The notes under the pieces are model-generated. The model saw nothing but the letters and a program-made list of their open reading frames with translations. It ran no database searches and had not been told where the DNA came from. The position numbers and the translations under genes are program-made. A DNA stretch of 64,000 nt from NCBI GenBank assembly GCA_951799405.1, contig OX637341.1, positions 17,599,659 through 17,663,658 on the forward strand, given 5' to 3'. Source of the stretch: Agapetus fuscipes. Its lineage: Eukaryota; Arthropoda; Insecta; Trichoptera; Glossosomatidae. Positions 41,163 through 51,512 of this stretch are shown piece by piece (within the stretch, counting starts at the first letter, position 1; the number at the start of each line of letters is the position of its first letter).

Positions 41163-41324
41163 CAACTGTAGTGACGAGTGTGAGGGCATACAGCAGACTT
41201 CCTGGCAGACCCCATTGCGGCTCCCTGTCGGCGCGGGCTCCAGCCACCACGGCGCGCTCAAACCTCTGCAGCTGCGCGTGGACCAGTTGGGTCCAGTTGC
41301 GCTCGTAGAGAACGTTCAGACGCT
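41163..41324 (-). CDS. Two-pore-domain K+ channel exon: M1-P1 loop and pore helix 1
   Basis: Minus-strand exon of 162 nt between acceptor TATTGTTCCCAG and donor GTTG|GTAAGAG. It reads (E)RLNVLYERNWTQLVHAQLQ, then RFERAVVAGARADREPQ, then WGLPGSLLYALTLVTTVG. In K2P channels the extracellular cap between M1 and P1 carries an N-glycosylation NxT (here NWT), and the pore helix has W..PG.LLY..T..TT(I/V)G directly before the filter. It ends in phase 1 and so joins exon 18272-18447 (phase-compatible) to complete the filter. GC-rich, unlike the flanks. Which K2P subfamily it is cannot be told. A decayed partial copy is 385 bp away. Confidence 0.82.
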
Positions 41325-41708
41325 CTGGGAACAATAGAACAACAATAATTAGGAAATTTAATTTTATCTTTTTATTTGGGTGCTTTCAATCAAACTGCAA
41401 TTGATTTATTTTACACAATATATTGTGGTTAACAATGTACTAGTCACTTTTTCTAGCTCTTGACTTATCGACTTCACGGATCGATGGCTCGCTTATATAG
41501 GAACGAAATGGACCATTCTTGCTTGTTCTACATTATTCCACAGTGGATTGTACCAGACCAGTCTACTATCATCTATTTAATCATTATACTAGAGGCGAAC
41601 ACACACACAAGCAAACCAAACGAGCTGTAACGTTCGTAACAATAATAAAATATCACAAGTGGTGGATTATCTTCACCAAAACACGATAAAGACTAAATTG
41701 GATTCAGT

Positions 41709-41757
41709 TAAAACTAACTTTGGGTTCAGATGCGCTCGTACAAGACTTTTAGACGCT
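41709..41757 (-). pseudogene. Broken partial duplicate of the K2P P1 exon
   Basis: After an acceptor-like TTTTTTGTCGCAG, the sequence AGCGTCTAAAAGTCTTGTAC reads (E)RLKVLYERI and then TGA, against (E)RLNVLYERNW in the real exon. About 38 of 48 bases match, including the acceptor and the first ten codons. The stop arises where the real exon has TGG. Homology then fades. It could be the relic of a once alternative exon. Confidence 0.6.
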
Positions 41758-41797
41758 CTGCGACAAAAAAGGAAAAAAAATAAAAGAGAATGATATT

Positions 41798-42127
41798 ATC
41801 TGGGCAATAGCTCAGTTTGTCGAGTGCTTGAATACCATGCCGAGATCTCGGGTTCGAATCCCACCGAGGGTGACAGAAATAAGTTTCCGTTTCGGTGTTT
41901 ATTTCAAAACCTGAAACAAAATATCGGCAAGGTTTACTCAACCTTCACAAGAAATGTGCCCTTATCCTTTCGGGAGCTGGAAACCCACCACTTCACTGAA
42001 GTGGTTGTCGGAAGGTCGGCCCCCTTACCTGTACAAATTAATAGATTTAATCGCCATATGCGTGTATATCCCTTCGGAGATAACGCGGCAAAAAGAAACA
42101 CTATGTGTGTAGCTTAGTTGCATATAA
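41798..42127 (+). mobile_element. SINE-A, full length
   Basis: GGGCAATAGCTCAGTTTGTC with B box GGGTTCGAATCCCACC, core GTGTTTATTTCAAAACC, end ACACTATGTGTGTAGCTTAG. Confidence 0.85.
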
Positions 42128-43003
42128 ACAAAACAAATCAACGCCATATCTGTAATTTAACATCGTCAAAAATCTATATATGCATTCGAATAATATTTTG
42201 TCAAACATTTACTCAAGTCACAATTCTTAAATGTCAGATCATTATTTATTTTCCTAATCTTTTTGTATTTTCTTTAGATATTTATCTTTGAAGAAACGTG
42301 AAGTACCTACAGCAGCTGAAAACTTTAAAAGCGCTCGAAAAATTAAAACCTTAAAAATTTTAATACAGCCCAACACGACTTTCATAAAAAGTTGGTCGTA
42401 AAAAATATTACAACGACTTTTAGTATCCGTCAGATAAACAGTACCTACTTAAAAAATGTTTTTAAAATTACCTCGTAGCTGTAACCCTAAATTTTTTAAA
42501 GTTTTTTAGGGGGAAGCAAAACCATGTTTACCTATTTGATAATAATTTGGTATGATAATTATGGTCATATTTTAATGGCTCTATATGCTATCAAAAGTCC
42601 ACAATTTTAATGGGCTGAGCATAAAAAGGGCATTAAATATAAACAGCGTAATTCATGAAGCTTTTAATCCATTGAGAATTCACGGATCACCGTTTTTCTT
42701 GTTTGAAAATTCACTTAAATCGGTGGATGAGCCATGGATTTGATGTGTGTAAATTACACCGTTTACCTTAGCATTATGGTGCTTTATGATTTCGGTAATA
42801 GTATAATTTTGGAATTTATTTAATAAAATGAAATAATTAAGAGGGGTTTTAAAGAAGTTAAAAATCTTCTTGGTGAATGTTTTTGCGTCAATTTTTTTAT
42901 GACTTTGTACATGAGAGGTAGCCAGCCGCTTTATTTATTAAAAATGTACATAGAAAAATATTTCAGTTTAATCACTTGATTGTAAATATATATTCACTTT
43001 TGA
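42128..43003. other. AT-rich unique intronic sequence; no gene seen
   Basis: Poly-A/T tracts without repeat family members or exon-like frames. Confidence 0.4.
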
Positions 43004-43165
43004 AGGAAGAGCAGCAAGATTTGCAGGGCTTATGTCCATTTGACCTTTTGGTTTCAGTTTTGTAAAAACACATGCAGCATGTGTAACTGCGCACTGGGGT
43101 GAGGTGTGTGCTTGTGAGCTTTAATTAAGTCATGATCTTAAATACTTAAGTATCCTTGCAACATG
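43004..43165 (+). mobile_element. T230 repeat, 3' two thirds
   Basis: AGCAGCAAGATTTGCAGGGC to CTTGCAACATGAATTT; the 5' part is missing. Confidence 0.65.
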
Positions 43166-43525
43166 AATTTATTTGAATACAATTTGTATTTTTAAGTAAT
43201 TCCAACTTTAGAGGCAGTTTGCAGAAAGCTTTTTTAAGCACACAAATAAATGAGTTACAACCTTCTTCGCTCAAAAGCTCAAAAAGCGCTTTTTTTGCCG
43301 AAAAAAAATAACTTCCCTCATTTACATTTTGCGGGCTTTAACGCGCGTAAATTTTAAAGAAAAACATTTATTGTTGGTTTTGTATTAAAAAATCCTGCGG
43401 CCTCACACGTTTCTGTTGTTTCATTTTTTTATCACCAGTGGCTCTCAAGTATATGTACTACACAAACTTTCAGGGGCTTCAACGAACTAAGCATCTATAA
43501 AAACAAAGTCAGTTTCTTTATTTAA

Positions 43526-43632
43526 ATTTCTTGATTTATAAGATGGTATGAAGCTTACCACCATAAAACATTGGTTCACTCTTGTCAGTGTCGACCCTGT
43601 TTTAGGCGATTGCAGAAGAGTCTTACGGTGTT
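43526..43632 (+). mobile_element. T230 repeat, 5' half
   Basis: TTGATTTATAAGATGGTATG to GATTGCAGAAGAGTCTTACG. Confidence 0.6.
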
Positions 43633-43971
43633 TTTATCAATCAGCGAAGTTATGGCTCATCCCCAGCCTACAGTGATTTTTCCATACAAAAAACATATGT
43701 AGATCAACTATGAATTTAGCGTTTTGTGAAAAGCACTGTTAGGGTTTATTTCAATCATTTTTTCAATGAGCGGTTTGTTAGAAGAATGAGTCGTGAAAAC
43801 AACAAATTCTCATAGTTGGTGTTTCTTCTTTGTAGAAGACACACGCCTCCTGAAGACGGCGGATATGACTCTGACGAATCGTAGAGAAAATCGTTCTTCT
43901 CTTTCCACGGGCAGTAACATCCGTTTTTTTCATTCCAAAAAATTCTCATAATTGTGAGGTGTTCCTTTTAT

Positions 43972-44214
43972 TTCCTTGACTTATAGGTTGGTATGAGGCT
44001 GACCACCCATACTGTAAAAAATGGTTCACTTTGCCAATGTCACCCCTGTTTCAGAGAAGGTCGACAAGAGTTTCAGTTATGTTCATTTGAGATTGGTTTT
44101 TATATTGTAGGGCCACATGCGGCATATGTTAGCTCGAACTTATAGGTACATATTTGCTGGTGGGAATGCGTTAATATGAATCTTAAATGATATGTATCTT
44201 TGCCGCTTAGATTT
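43972..44214 (+). mobile_element. T230 repeat, full length
   Basis: TTCCTTGACTTATAGGTTGG to TTTGCCGCTTAGATTTAG. Confidence 0.85.
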
Positions 44215-44231
44215 AGTGACGTCGACTTCAA

Positions 44232-44320
44232 AATAAATGAATGAGAGTCATTCTACAAGTTGCCCTTGCTGTAACGAGAGAAGAGGAGAATGAAGTGATG
44301 ATATTTCATACAAAAATGTA
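44232..44320 (-). mobile_element. LINE-X fragment
   Basis: TCATTCTACAAGTTGCCCTT and GTAACGAGAGAAGAGGAGAA match 51262-51320 of the minus-strand LINE-X copy. Confidence 0.5.
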
Positions 44321-44354
44321 CCGCAATTGCACTGCAAGAAGAAACTGAGCATTT

Positions 44355-44660
44355 TGGTCTGTCAGTCTAGTGATTAACGCTACAGACTCATGATTGAAAA
44401 AGCGTGGGTTCGATTCCCAGTGTAGCACAAAAAAAAATTCTAATCGACGTCGGTGTTATGGCCGTGGGTTCAAGTCGATGTTTTTGACTAGTGTATTTGA
44501 AACAAAATACGTTGGTTCGAATCACGTCTGGCCCATTTGACTAAGGTTCGACAGACGCCATTGCATACACACAAGCTTCTGCTTGCATATGAAAACAACT
44601 GGCCTGGTAAAATAGGTTGGTGAATTGCATTCCTCTTCAAAAATCTATTTTTAAAAAATG
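44355..44660 (+). mobile_element. SINE-C (third tRNA-like SINE family)
   Basis: A-box-like GTCTAGTGATTAACGC and B box GGGTTCGATTCCCAG, then a second GGTTCGAATCACG, CATTGCATACACACAAGCTT and AAAATAGGTTGGTGAATTGC before an A-rich end. A partial second copy is at 57137-57285. Confidence 0.6.
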
Positions 44661-44745
44661 GCTGTGTTGAAAAAAATATTTAACTGACTGGAGAGGCGGT
44701 TTCCAGGATTTACAGGAACGCGGTAATTAAGGATGGCAGACTCAC

Positions 44746-44773
44746 CTGGCCAGATCCTGGATCCTGGAGCACT
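44746..44773 (-). CDS. Possible 28-nt K2P micro-exon
   Basis: Minus strand: a strong acceptor CCCCCTCCACGCAG, 28 nt, and a consensus donor CCAG|GTGAGT. The end phase that fits exon 41163-41324 reads SAPGSRIWP(E). Another frame reads CSRIQDLA, which looks more like an M1-P1 helix but does not match the downstream phase. Short splice-bounded stretches can occur by chance, so this is tentative. Confidence 0.28.
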
Positions 44774-44949
44774 CTGCGTGGAGGGGGTTAATTACTTCGA
44801 TGCTGGTTGATGATTCCGCAGTTTTGATCCTTTGGTTTATTAATCTTGTGTTTTATAATTTTATGTTTAGATTGCTGGTGGTTATTTGGTTATGCGGTTT
44901 TTACGATAGCGGCCGTATTTAGACGGTATTTTGTAGCTGATGTACGTTA

Positions 44950-45075
44950 TGTTTTAGCGACCGTATTGGACGGCAATTGCAGCTGCACTTGGTTTATAGC
45001 GGCCTTATTAGAAGGCGATTGCAGCTGTACTTGGTTTATAGCTGCCGTATTGGACGGCGATTGCAGCTGTACTTG
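44950..45075 (+). repeat. Minisatellite, three 42-bp units
   Basis: The unit is GGTTTATAGCGGCCTTATTA plus 22 more nt (GAAGGCGATTGCAGCTGTACTT). Units start at about 44950, 44991 and 45033, with a decayed unit before. 42 bp keeps frame: translated it gives a 14-residue cysteine-containing repeat, but there is no gene context. Confidence 0.75.
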
Positions 45076-45394
45076 AGCTGTACTGAAGAGCGAATGCGTT
45101 TTGCCAAAACAGGTTTTTGGTTTTATTATTAATTATTATTTTATTACTTTCTTCTTCTGGCCAGACTTGAAGGACAGGGAGAGAGAAGGATAGCGGATTG
45201 TTGCGGTGATAAACACTTTATATAGTAATATAAATGTAAATAAGTATACATGTACATTTGCGTAATAGCTTTACCAATTTATAAGTAAATATTAATTATG
45301 AATATTTAATAAAATAAAGAATAATTATATACATGAATGTGTATGCACATATATAGGTACATATCTACAAGTAACGGCGTTACCACTGACTGGT

Positions 45395-45665
45395 TATCAA
45401 AGATTTATCCAACCTTACGTTTTTCTTGAGAATTGTCGCTTTCTATAGCGACGTCCAAGTGTGCGTAGGGCTCTCGAGGCGTGATTCACACAAAAAACAG
45501 TGCACACTAAATAAATCATCCCAATATTAATTTATTATAATTCATAGCCCCCCAACCCGTAAAAACAAATAAGTCCTGAATCGTCACGTGCGACCTATCC
45601 ATGGATAGCGCCGACAAGAAGTTACACTACACGTGAAGCTTAGTTGTGTTTGCGCTGCGTTGCAT
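45395..45665 (+). mobile_element. SINE-B tail part, then SINE-A 3' fragment
   Basis: 45395-45530: SINE-B body end and L2-type tail (AGGGCTCTCGAGGCGTGATT, CACTAAATAAATCATCCC). 45545-45665: SINE-A end (CCCGTAAAAACAAATAAGTC to GTGAAGCTTAGTTGTG). Confidence 0.7.
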
Positions 45666-46640
45666 TCTGATCTGTCTATCTACTATCGTGATGATTTCGA
45701 GAAAAATAATATAAATAAATCATCAGAAATATATGCTTTTCTGGGGGTCAATGGATAAAATATTAAAGGGTCTGCTAGGTGAAACACTTGCAGAGCCTCT
45801 GTTCTACACAATCGCTCGCTTGAATATTAAGTCATTAATATGGAATTTATAAAGGCATTCATTTTCCGCGTTATTTTTTGTTTTGTTTTGCTCCGTGTAT
45901 GGGCAATTAACGGTCATTTTTCAAAATACGCGACACCCGAATGACGAATACCTGTACTTAAAAGTAAATAAATAAAGTCGGTTTTACGGCTGTGTTTTAG
46001 TATACCTATTATGTGTCATTCCATTTTTATTTTGAGGTGCTCAAAAATATAAATGAATGTTTATGTGACTATAATTATGAAATATTAATAAATACTTAAA
46101 ATATTTTTTATTTTACCTTGTAGTTAATTTGCAGAGATTGATTTCAATTGAAAATGTTTATTACCTGCAAATGAAAGTTTAAGGCGTGCTTATGTACTTA
46201 AATTTTTTTTAAATAAATTTTGAGCGTAAATATAACATGAATTTTATGGTTTGGTGGTTAAGACAATGTAAATAAATTTATTTAAAAATAAGTTTATTTA
46301 ATGTCCCTTAAAAAATGAGCTCCTGAATTAATGCTAGTTTTGATTGAATTATAGATAATTTTTTTAATAAAATAATTTCTTGAATAATTTTTGCTGCGAT
46401 TCTGCAAAATGCACCAAAAAATGGAAGACCAGGGTAAGCACGTCTTGTTCAGAATAGTTAAATTATAAAATAAAGTATATCAAGAGTGAATTAAATGACA
46501 AATGTACGTAGAAGGCTATTACCATTTTTGCCAATTACATTAATCATTCAAGAAAAGTTGTGAGTTTATTGTATTTTTCCAACTAAGATTAAGGACGAGT
46601 CTACAATTCTGTGTTTAATATAACTTTTTCCGCTTCTTCT
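45666..46640. other. AT-rich unique intronic sequence; no gene seen
   Basis: No known repeat and no exon-like frame. Confidence 0.4.
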
Positions 46641-46649
46641 CCTTTTCTT

Positions 46650-46890
46650 CTTGAGCCTTTCTCAGCCCACTCCTGGACTTAAACATCTTCAAATTTTCTC
46701 CGTATTTCTCTATCGGCTGTTTTGTTCAGCTATCCCGTCAAGCAGTTATTTTTCCAGCCACATCACTTGGAGTCTCTCCACTCCCTGCTTGTATATACTG
46801 GACAGCCACTGGACTATGTTTTTAAGCTTATCATGGTCCTGTCTTGCGACGCGACCAGCCTAGCGCCACTTGAAGCAGATCACTAGCATT
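46650..46890 (-). pseudogene. Decayed LINE C-terminal fragment
   Basis: The minus strand reads AGRVARQDHDKLKNIVQWLS and VERLQVMWLEK, recognisable as a W/AGHVAR-type LINE tail with substitutions and stops. Confidence 0.45.
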
Positions 46891-46920
46891 ATGACATCAG
46901 TGACACAAGTGCGTCTAGTG

Positions 46921-47132
46921 AGAGTGGCGAAGGGTGCCATACAAGCCGATTCCCATCGGTTTTCCTTTTAAAATGAGACAAAAATGATAATAAAGTAGAC
47001 TGCATGGTTTCAAATACGTATTTTTGCATGCATTTTTTTACTTTGTGCCTATATTTTTTAACTACTTTGTTGCCTCATTTTAAAAGGGAAGCCGATGGGA
47101 ATCGAGTTGTATGGCACGCTTCGCCACTGGGC
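46921..47132. mobile_element. Terminal-inverted-repeat element, about 210 bp
   Basis: Left end AGTGGCGAAGGGTGCCATAC continues CCGATTCCCATCGG and CTTTTAAAATGAGAC. The right end is its complement (GTCTCATTTTAAAAG-like, CCGATGGGAATCG, GTATGGCACGCTTCGCCACT). Arms of about 57 nt surround an 85-nt centre. Flanks CGTCTA on both sides could be a TSD. No transposase. Confidence 0.65.
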
Positions 47133-48540
47133 CGTCTACAGATCTCCCGTTTTAGAATCCTGTCTCTGAGGCTGATTCCCAGCATCCTCCCATTGCGAGG
47201 TATTCCATTAACTTTGAATATTTTTTCTAACTCAAAATCCAATTAGTTCTGTGAACGAATCGATATCTGTAGACCAAGTATAAGTTCCACGTTTAAACCC
47301 AAAAATAGCGTTTTTCCAAAAAATATGGGAACTGAAACGCTCACATAAGCGCTGTCTCAGTTTTCATGCATGTTCTGCTAAATGTTATGGTTGAGTCGAT
47401 CGCAAAGCTTATACTTATGATGGTGCGTCGATGATGTCACACACCACTGTCTGTCATAAGCTATGACGTCACGGGCTGTGACGTGTCCAATCACGCTTCC
47501 GCTTTGTGCGAACAGATTGGTAGCAGATGCGACGATTAGATTTCAATTATAATAATAATACAGGTCTTTATATTTTGTATTGTTTGTGTATTAACACTGT
47601 GAAAATTCATTTTGTTTCAATTTATAATTTTTGGATGAAATTTTTCAAGCAAAACACTGTTTATTTTCACTATAGACTTTATTTAAAAGATTAAAATCTT
47701 TAAAACAAAATTACGAACGTTTTCGACCTAGAAGGTCATCATCAGGTATGATTTGATTACAGAAATTAATTTTTTTTTATGAAATTTTGTCAATAGGTAC
47801 AAATGATGTCAGGTAGGTAAAACACATACAGTAAGATTTTAAATTAATGAAATAATTAAATAAATTAAACAAGTAAGAGAAGATCTATTAGGTAATAACT
47901 AATTAATTAATTATAAGTCCATTTTAATAATACAGGTCTTTATTGGTATTATCAATATGTAATAATATTACAATTCAAAAAGTCTAATTAAAATAAATAC
48001 TCCCCAAAGTAAGCATAGCTTGTGTTTCGGGGAGGATTATATTGTACTGTTTTTGGATTTTGAAAGTCTCTAAATTAAAACATACAGGTCTTCTTTCAGG
48101 ATATTTATTTTCACTTAATTTATTTTACAATTAACATTTATTTTTAACACTTTTAGCAACTCAAATTTATTTTCACAGTTCAGCACCTCAGACACTCTCC
48201 AATCAAAGGCGACTATCTGTCTGGCCTGCTGTATCCAATTTTGCTCCTTATATACTGTAGTGACAAAAGTCTCTAGGGGCTAATTTGCCAGCAAACTCTC
48301 GTACGTTCTACCAGCTTCAAGAGTACAAAAGGATTATTCCATTTCTAGATTTCTTAAGCCTATTATTATTGCTACCTACGATGTACACCTATATTAATCT
48401 ACTATTTACATAACAATATCTCTAAACATTTAAAAAATCCATTAAATGTTCAATCTAGGGTTAGTTGAAAAAACGATATAAAAAGATTGAAAGAGAGGAA
48501 ACATTGGCTTATGTAAACTTTTATTTTTAAGTATGCTTGA
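47133..48540. other. AT-rich intron with a hammerhead core; otherwise unique
   Basis: Contains the hammerhead core at 47719-47745. The rest is A/T-rich, with a GC-mixed patch at 48180-48260 and no recognisable exon. Confidence 0.4.
47719..47745 (-). ncRNA. Hammerhead ribozyme core motif (CTGATGA type)
   Basis: Minus strand: CTGATGA (47745-47739), stem II GACCT/AGGTC with a TCT loop, GAAAACG (to 47719). This is the classical CUGAUGA/GAAA core with a 5-bp stem II. No flanking duplication or arms were recognised here. Confidence 0.55.
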
Positions 48541-48569
48541 TCAGTTTTATACCCAATTATAAGTCAAGG

Positions 48570-49779
48570 AACTTAGAACCTTTCGTAAACAACTCCAAAG
48601 CGTTAGCCATTACAACATAAACCTTCTCTATTATACACTATTGATTTCATACCTTTATCTGTTTTATATTATTTTTAGATATCAATTAAATTATATGAAA
48701 GAAAGCTACCCAAAAAACCCTTTTTATTAATATAATAAAAAAACTTTTGAAACGATTAGGTTGAAACTATTATTATTATGTAAACTTTTGTTTTACTCTT
48801 TCAATAGGTAATATGTATGTTTCACCTATGGTTTCACCTCTACGATCAGTTATATTATAATTTAATGCAGTGCTAATTCTGCTACACCTCTACGGATTTT
48901 GACCGATGTATGGCGTAGACAGTCCCTTCATTAAAAAACGTTGCCTTTACTTCAACAAAGCGTTTAATGAATATATTTTATGAAAATATAAACGCATTTT
49001 AAGTCCCATTTCTACGATATTTGTTTACGAAAATTGGCGATCGTCTTATTTATTTTAATTAGGATGCAACTCTTGGTTGAACCATTATTGCAGGTTTATG
49101 AAACACAATTCCCTTTGGCGGCCTTCAGTTCTTCTACTTACTATCAACTTTTCTTGTATCATAGAGTAGACGTTATTTGTCATTCCTCATAACTTGATTG
49201 AAGAACATCAGCTTTCTCTTTCGATTTGGTTTGCAGAAGTTCTTTATTGGTATTAATACGTCGGTAGACTTCTTCTTCGATGATCCAAAGCATTTACGAT
49301 AAAACGTATTTGAAACGCTTCCAATATATACTCATTTTAAATGACTCTTGATTGCTTCTGTGAGCGTTAGTATTTTCATTCCGTGCTAAGCAATTGGGAA
49401 GACTTATCATAAAAGAGATGACAAAGAAGAAATAGTAGTTAGTTCTCATGTAACGTCCGACTTATATCTAAAAAGCTTAATTACTAAAGAAGAAGTAGAC
49501 ATGCTAGTTAAACGCAATGGTTTAGACTTGGTTTAGACTGGTCTAAACTTGGAGTACAGATGTGTCTGCATTTGTGCCAATCATTCTCCCGAACATCTGT
49601 CAGTCAATGTGGTCATGCCCCAGCTGTGCGAGCCAATATTGGGTGAACCATATTGACTGAACCATACATGATATTTGTCAAGATCAGACCTCTACTCTAG
49701 TTAAATTGTACTTGAAATACGTCTGCGGGTTAATGTTTTGATGCAGTTTATCATTATTTGTATCAATTCTTTGTTTTTT
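48570..49779. other. Unique intronic sequence; no gene seen
   Basis: A 25-bp T230 5' end (CCAATTATAAGTCAAGGAAC) lies at 48549-48570. The rest contains no family member or exon recognised. Confidence 0.4.
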
Positions 49780-50104
49780 TTTTTTTTTTAAGAAATCCTG
49801 TGCGGGAGACTCCCTAGATTCTAAAGACTCTAGGGGTCTATGACACTTGTTGTAGTGCCGCAGAGGTGTACGAGCTTGGTCGTCGCTACAAAGCGCCAAT
49901 ACTCAAGCAAGACCCAGTTGCTGTAAGGCTGGATGGACCTTTGGTGACCGGTCATTGTAAAAGGTTTATGAATTTTTCAACCCAGCGAAGAGCACATTCG
50001 AAATATAAATGGTATATTTTTGTGCTCCGCCGGGATCCGAATCCACAACCTTCCATTTACGAGTCTGAAGTGTTGCCACTACGGACTACGGACCGGTCCA
50101 AGCT
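49780..50104 (-). mobile_element. SINE-B with LINE-X-type tail
   Basis: Minus strand: tRNA-like head (B box GATTCGGATCCCGGC), body, and the GGGAGTCTCCCGCACAGG tail with a 16-nt poly(A). Nearly identical to 15646-15965 but without the 5S-like head, which stops at GGACCGGTCC. Confidence 0.85.
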
Positions 50105-50525
50105 CCATATTATTGGTAACATACGGTGCTATTCTTAGACATTGTAGTCGTCCGTTGAGCCCACGCTTTGACAAACTAATGATGCATTTGTATGAAAACC
50201 TGTCAATCCAAGATGGCCGCAAGTGAACAGCTGATTAGTTTTCATACGAATATTACCAAAATTTGGTAGGTAAGAATGACCGCAGTGATGAGACTTTCAG
50301 CCCAGGCATCATTAGTTTGTCAAAGCGTGGGCTCAACCGACGACTAAAATGCCTTTAAATAGCCCCGTTAGTCTTTTATATTTTTTCTGTCTGATTTTTT
50401 TAAAATATTGGTATAAGAGCAACAAGTAAGAAAGTTTGATCCCACGGATGGTGTCTGTGGTTGGGTGATTAATTCAAACCAAAAGTCCAAGTACCGTCAA
50501 GGTTTTTCTTACTCAACCTTTAAAA

Positions 50526-50780
50526 TAATCTAATCTAATCTAATCTAATCTAAGCTGCAAAGATATATATCATTTAAGATTTATATTAAATGCATTCCCA
50601 CAAGCAGATATGTATAATTTCGCGCTAACACATGCCGCATGTGGACCTACAATATAAAAACCCAATCTCAAATGAACATAAGCCTTGCAACTCTTGCCGT
50701 CCTTCCCTGAAACAGGGGTGACATTGGCAAAGTGAACCAATTTTTTTACAGTATGGGTGGTCAGCCGCATAACAACCTAA
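50526..50780 (-). mobile_element. T230 repeat, full length with (ATTAG)n tail
   Basis: TAATCTAATCTAATCTAATC tail to CAGCCGCATAACAACCTAA. Confidence 0.85.
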
Positions 50781-50919
50781 ATAAAATATTCATAAACGTA
50801 TAATTTTAACAACTTGTTAATATTTTCAAATTTTTATTTATTGAATTATAGTCAACGATCTAACTGGGAAAATGCCATAACTATATTATTGTGTCTCACT
50901 GTTTTCTTGATTATAATGT

Positions 50920-51320
50920 TTTTTTTAAGCAAGCCTGTGCGGGAGACTCCCTAGATGCAAGATACTCAAGGAGTCTATGACACTTGTTATAGTGCCGCAG
51001 AGGTGTTGGTGATGTGGCAGTTGTCCTTATCCGGTTGCAGGGCCGTTAGCTGCGCAGTGCTGTGGTGTGTGTTGCGTTGCTTTGTTTTGAGACACTGAGA
51101 GGAAATGGCGATCGATATTGGATTTGAAAAGGGTAAGGTTAAATTGGGATGGAAACACAGATACCGGTAACTCATTCCATAAGCGGGCAGTCTGGCAAAG
51201 GAATGAGTTGTGAAATCACCAAGTTCTCATAGTTTTGATATCGACTGAAAATGGTTGGATGTGAGCCGTTCTACGAGTTGCCCTTGTTGTGACGAGAGGA
51301 GGGGGTATCAGTGAGAATAT
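50920..51320 (-). mobile_element. LINE-X 3' end with poly(A), 5'-truncated
   Basis: Minus strand: C-terminal coding (MSYRYLCFHPNLTLPFSNPI in a shifted frame; W.ELPVSVFP in the other), then a 3' end with CACCTCTGCGGC and GGGAGTCTCCCGCACAGG before the A-run. This 3' end is the closest LINE match to the LINE-X-type tail of SINE-B. Confidence 0.7.
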
Positions 51321-51445
51321 CTCATCGGTACCCTTAGTACGAGCTGCAATACTTGAGTAATGTAAAGTTTACGGCAATTATTAAAGAGTGGATTCGCCCA
51401 AAATCTGCCGTTTTTGTTTGTTTGAACTTGATTTTCTAAAAAGTT

Positions 51446-51512
51446 TCTACGTGCGATATTCAATCCTTTCGGAGGCAACGCAGTATAAAGTTGCGCTATT
51501 TGTGATGCGTTT
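51446..51512 (+). mobile_element. SINE-A 3' fragment, diverged
   Basis: CTACGTGCGATATTCAATCC and TTTCGGAGGCAACGCAGTAT resemble the SINE-A end block. Confidence 0.4.

Noticed and set aside
43850..43890. Hammerhead ribozyme
   Set aside because: CTGAAGA is present, but the following bases do not pair as stem II and GAAA reads GAATC.
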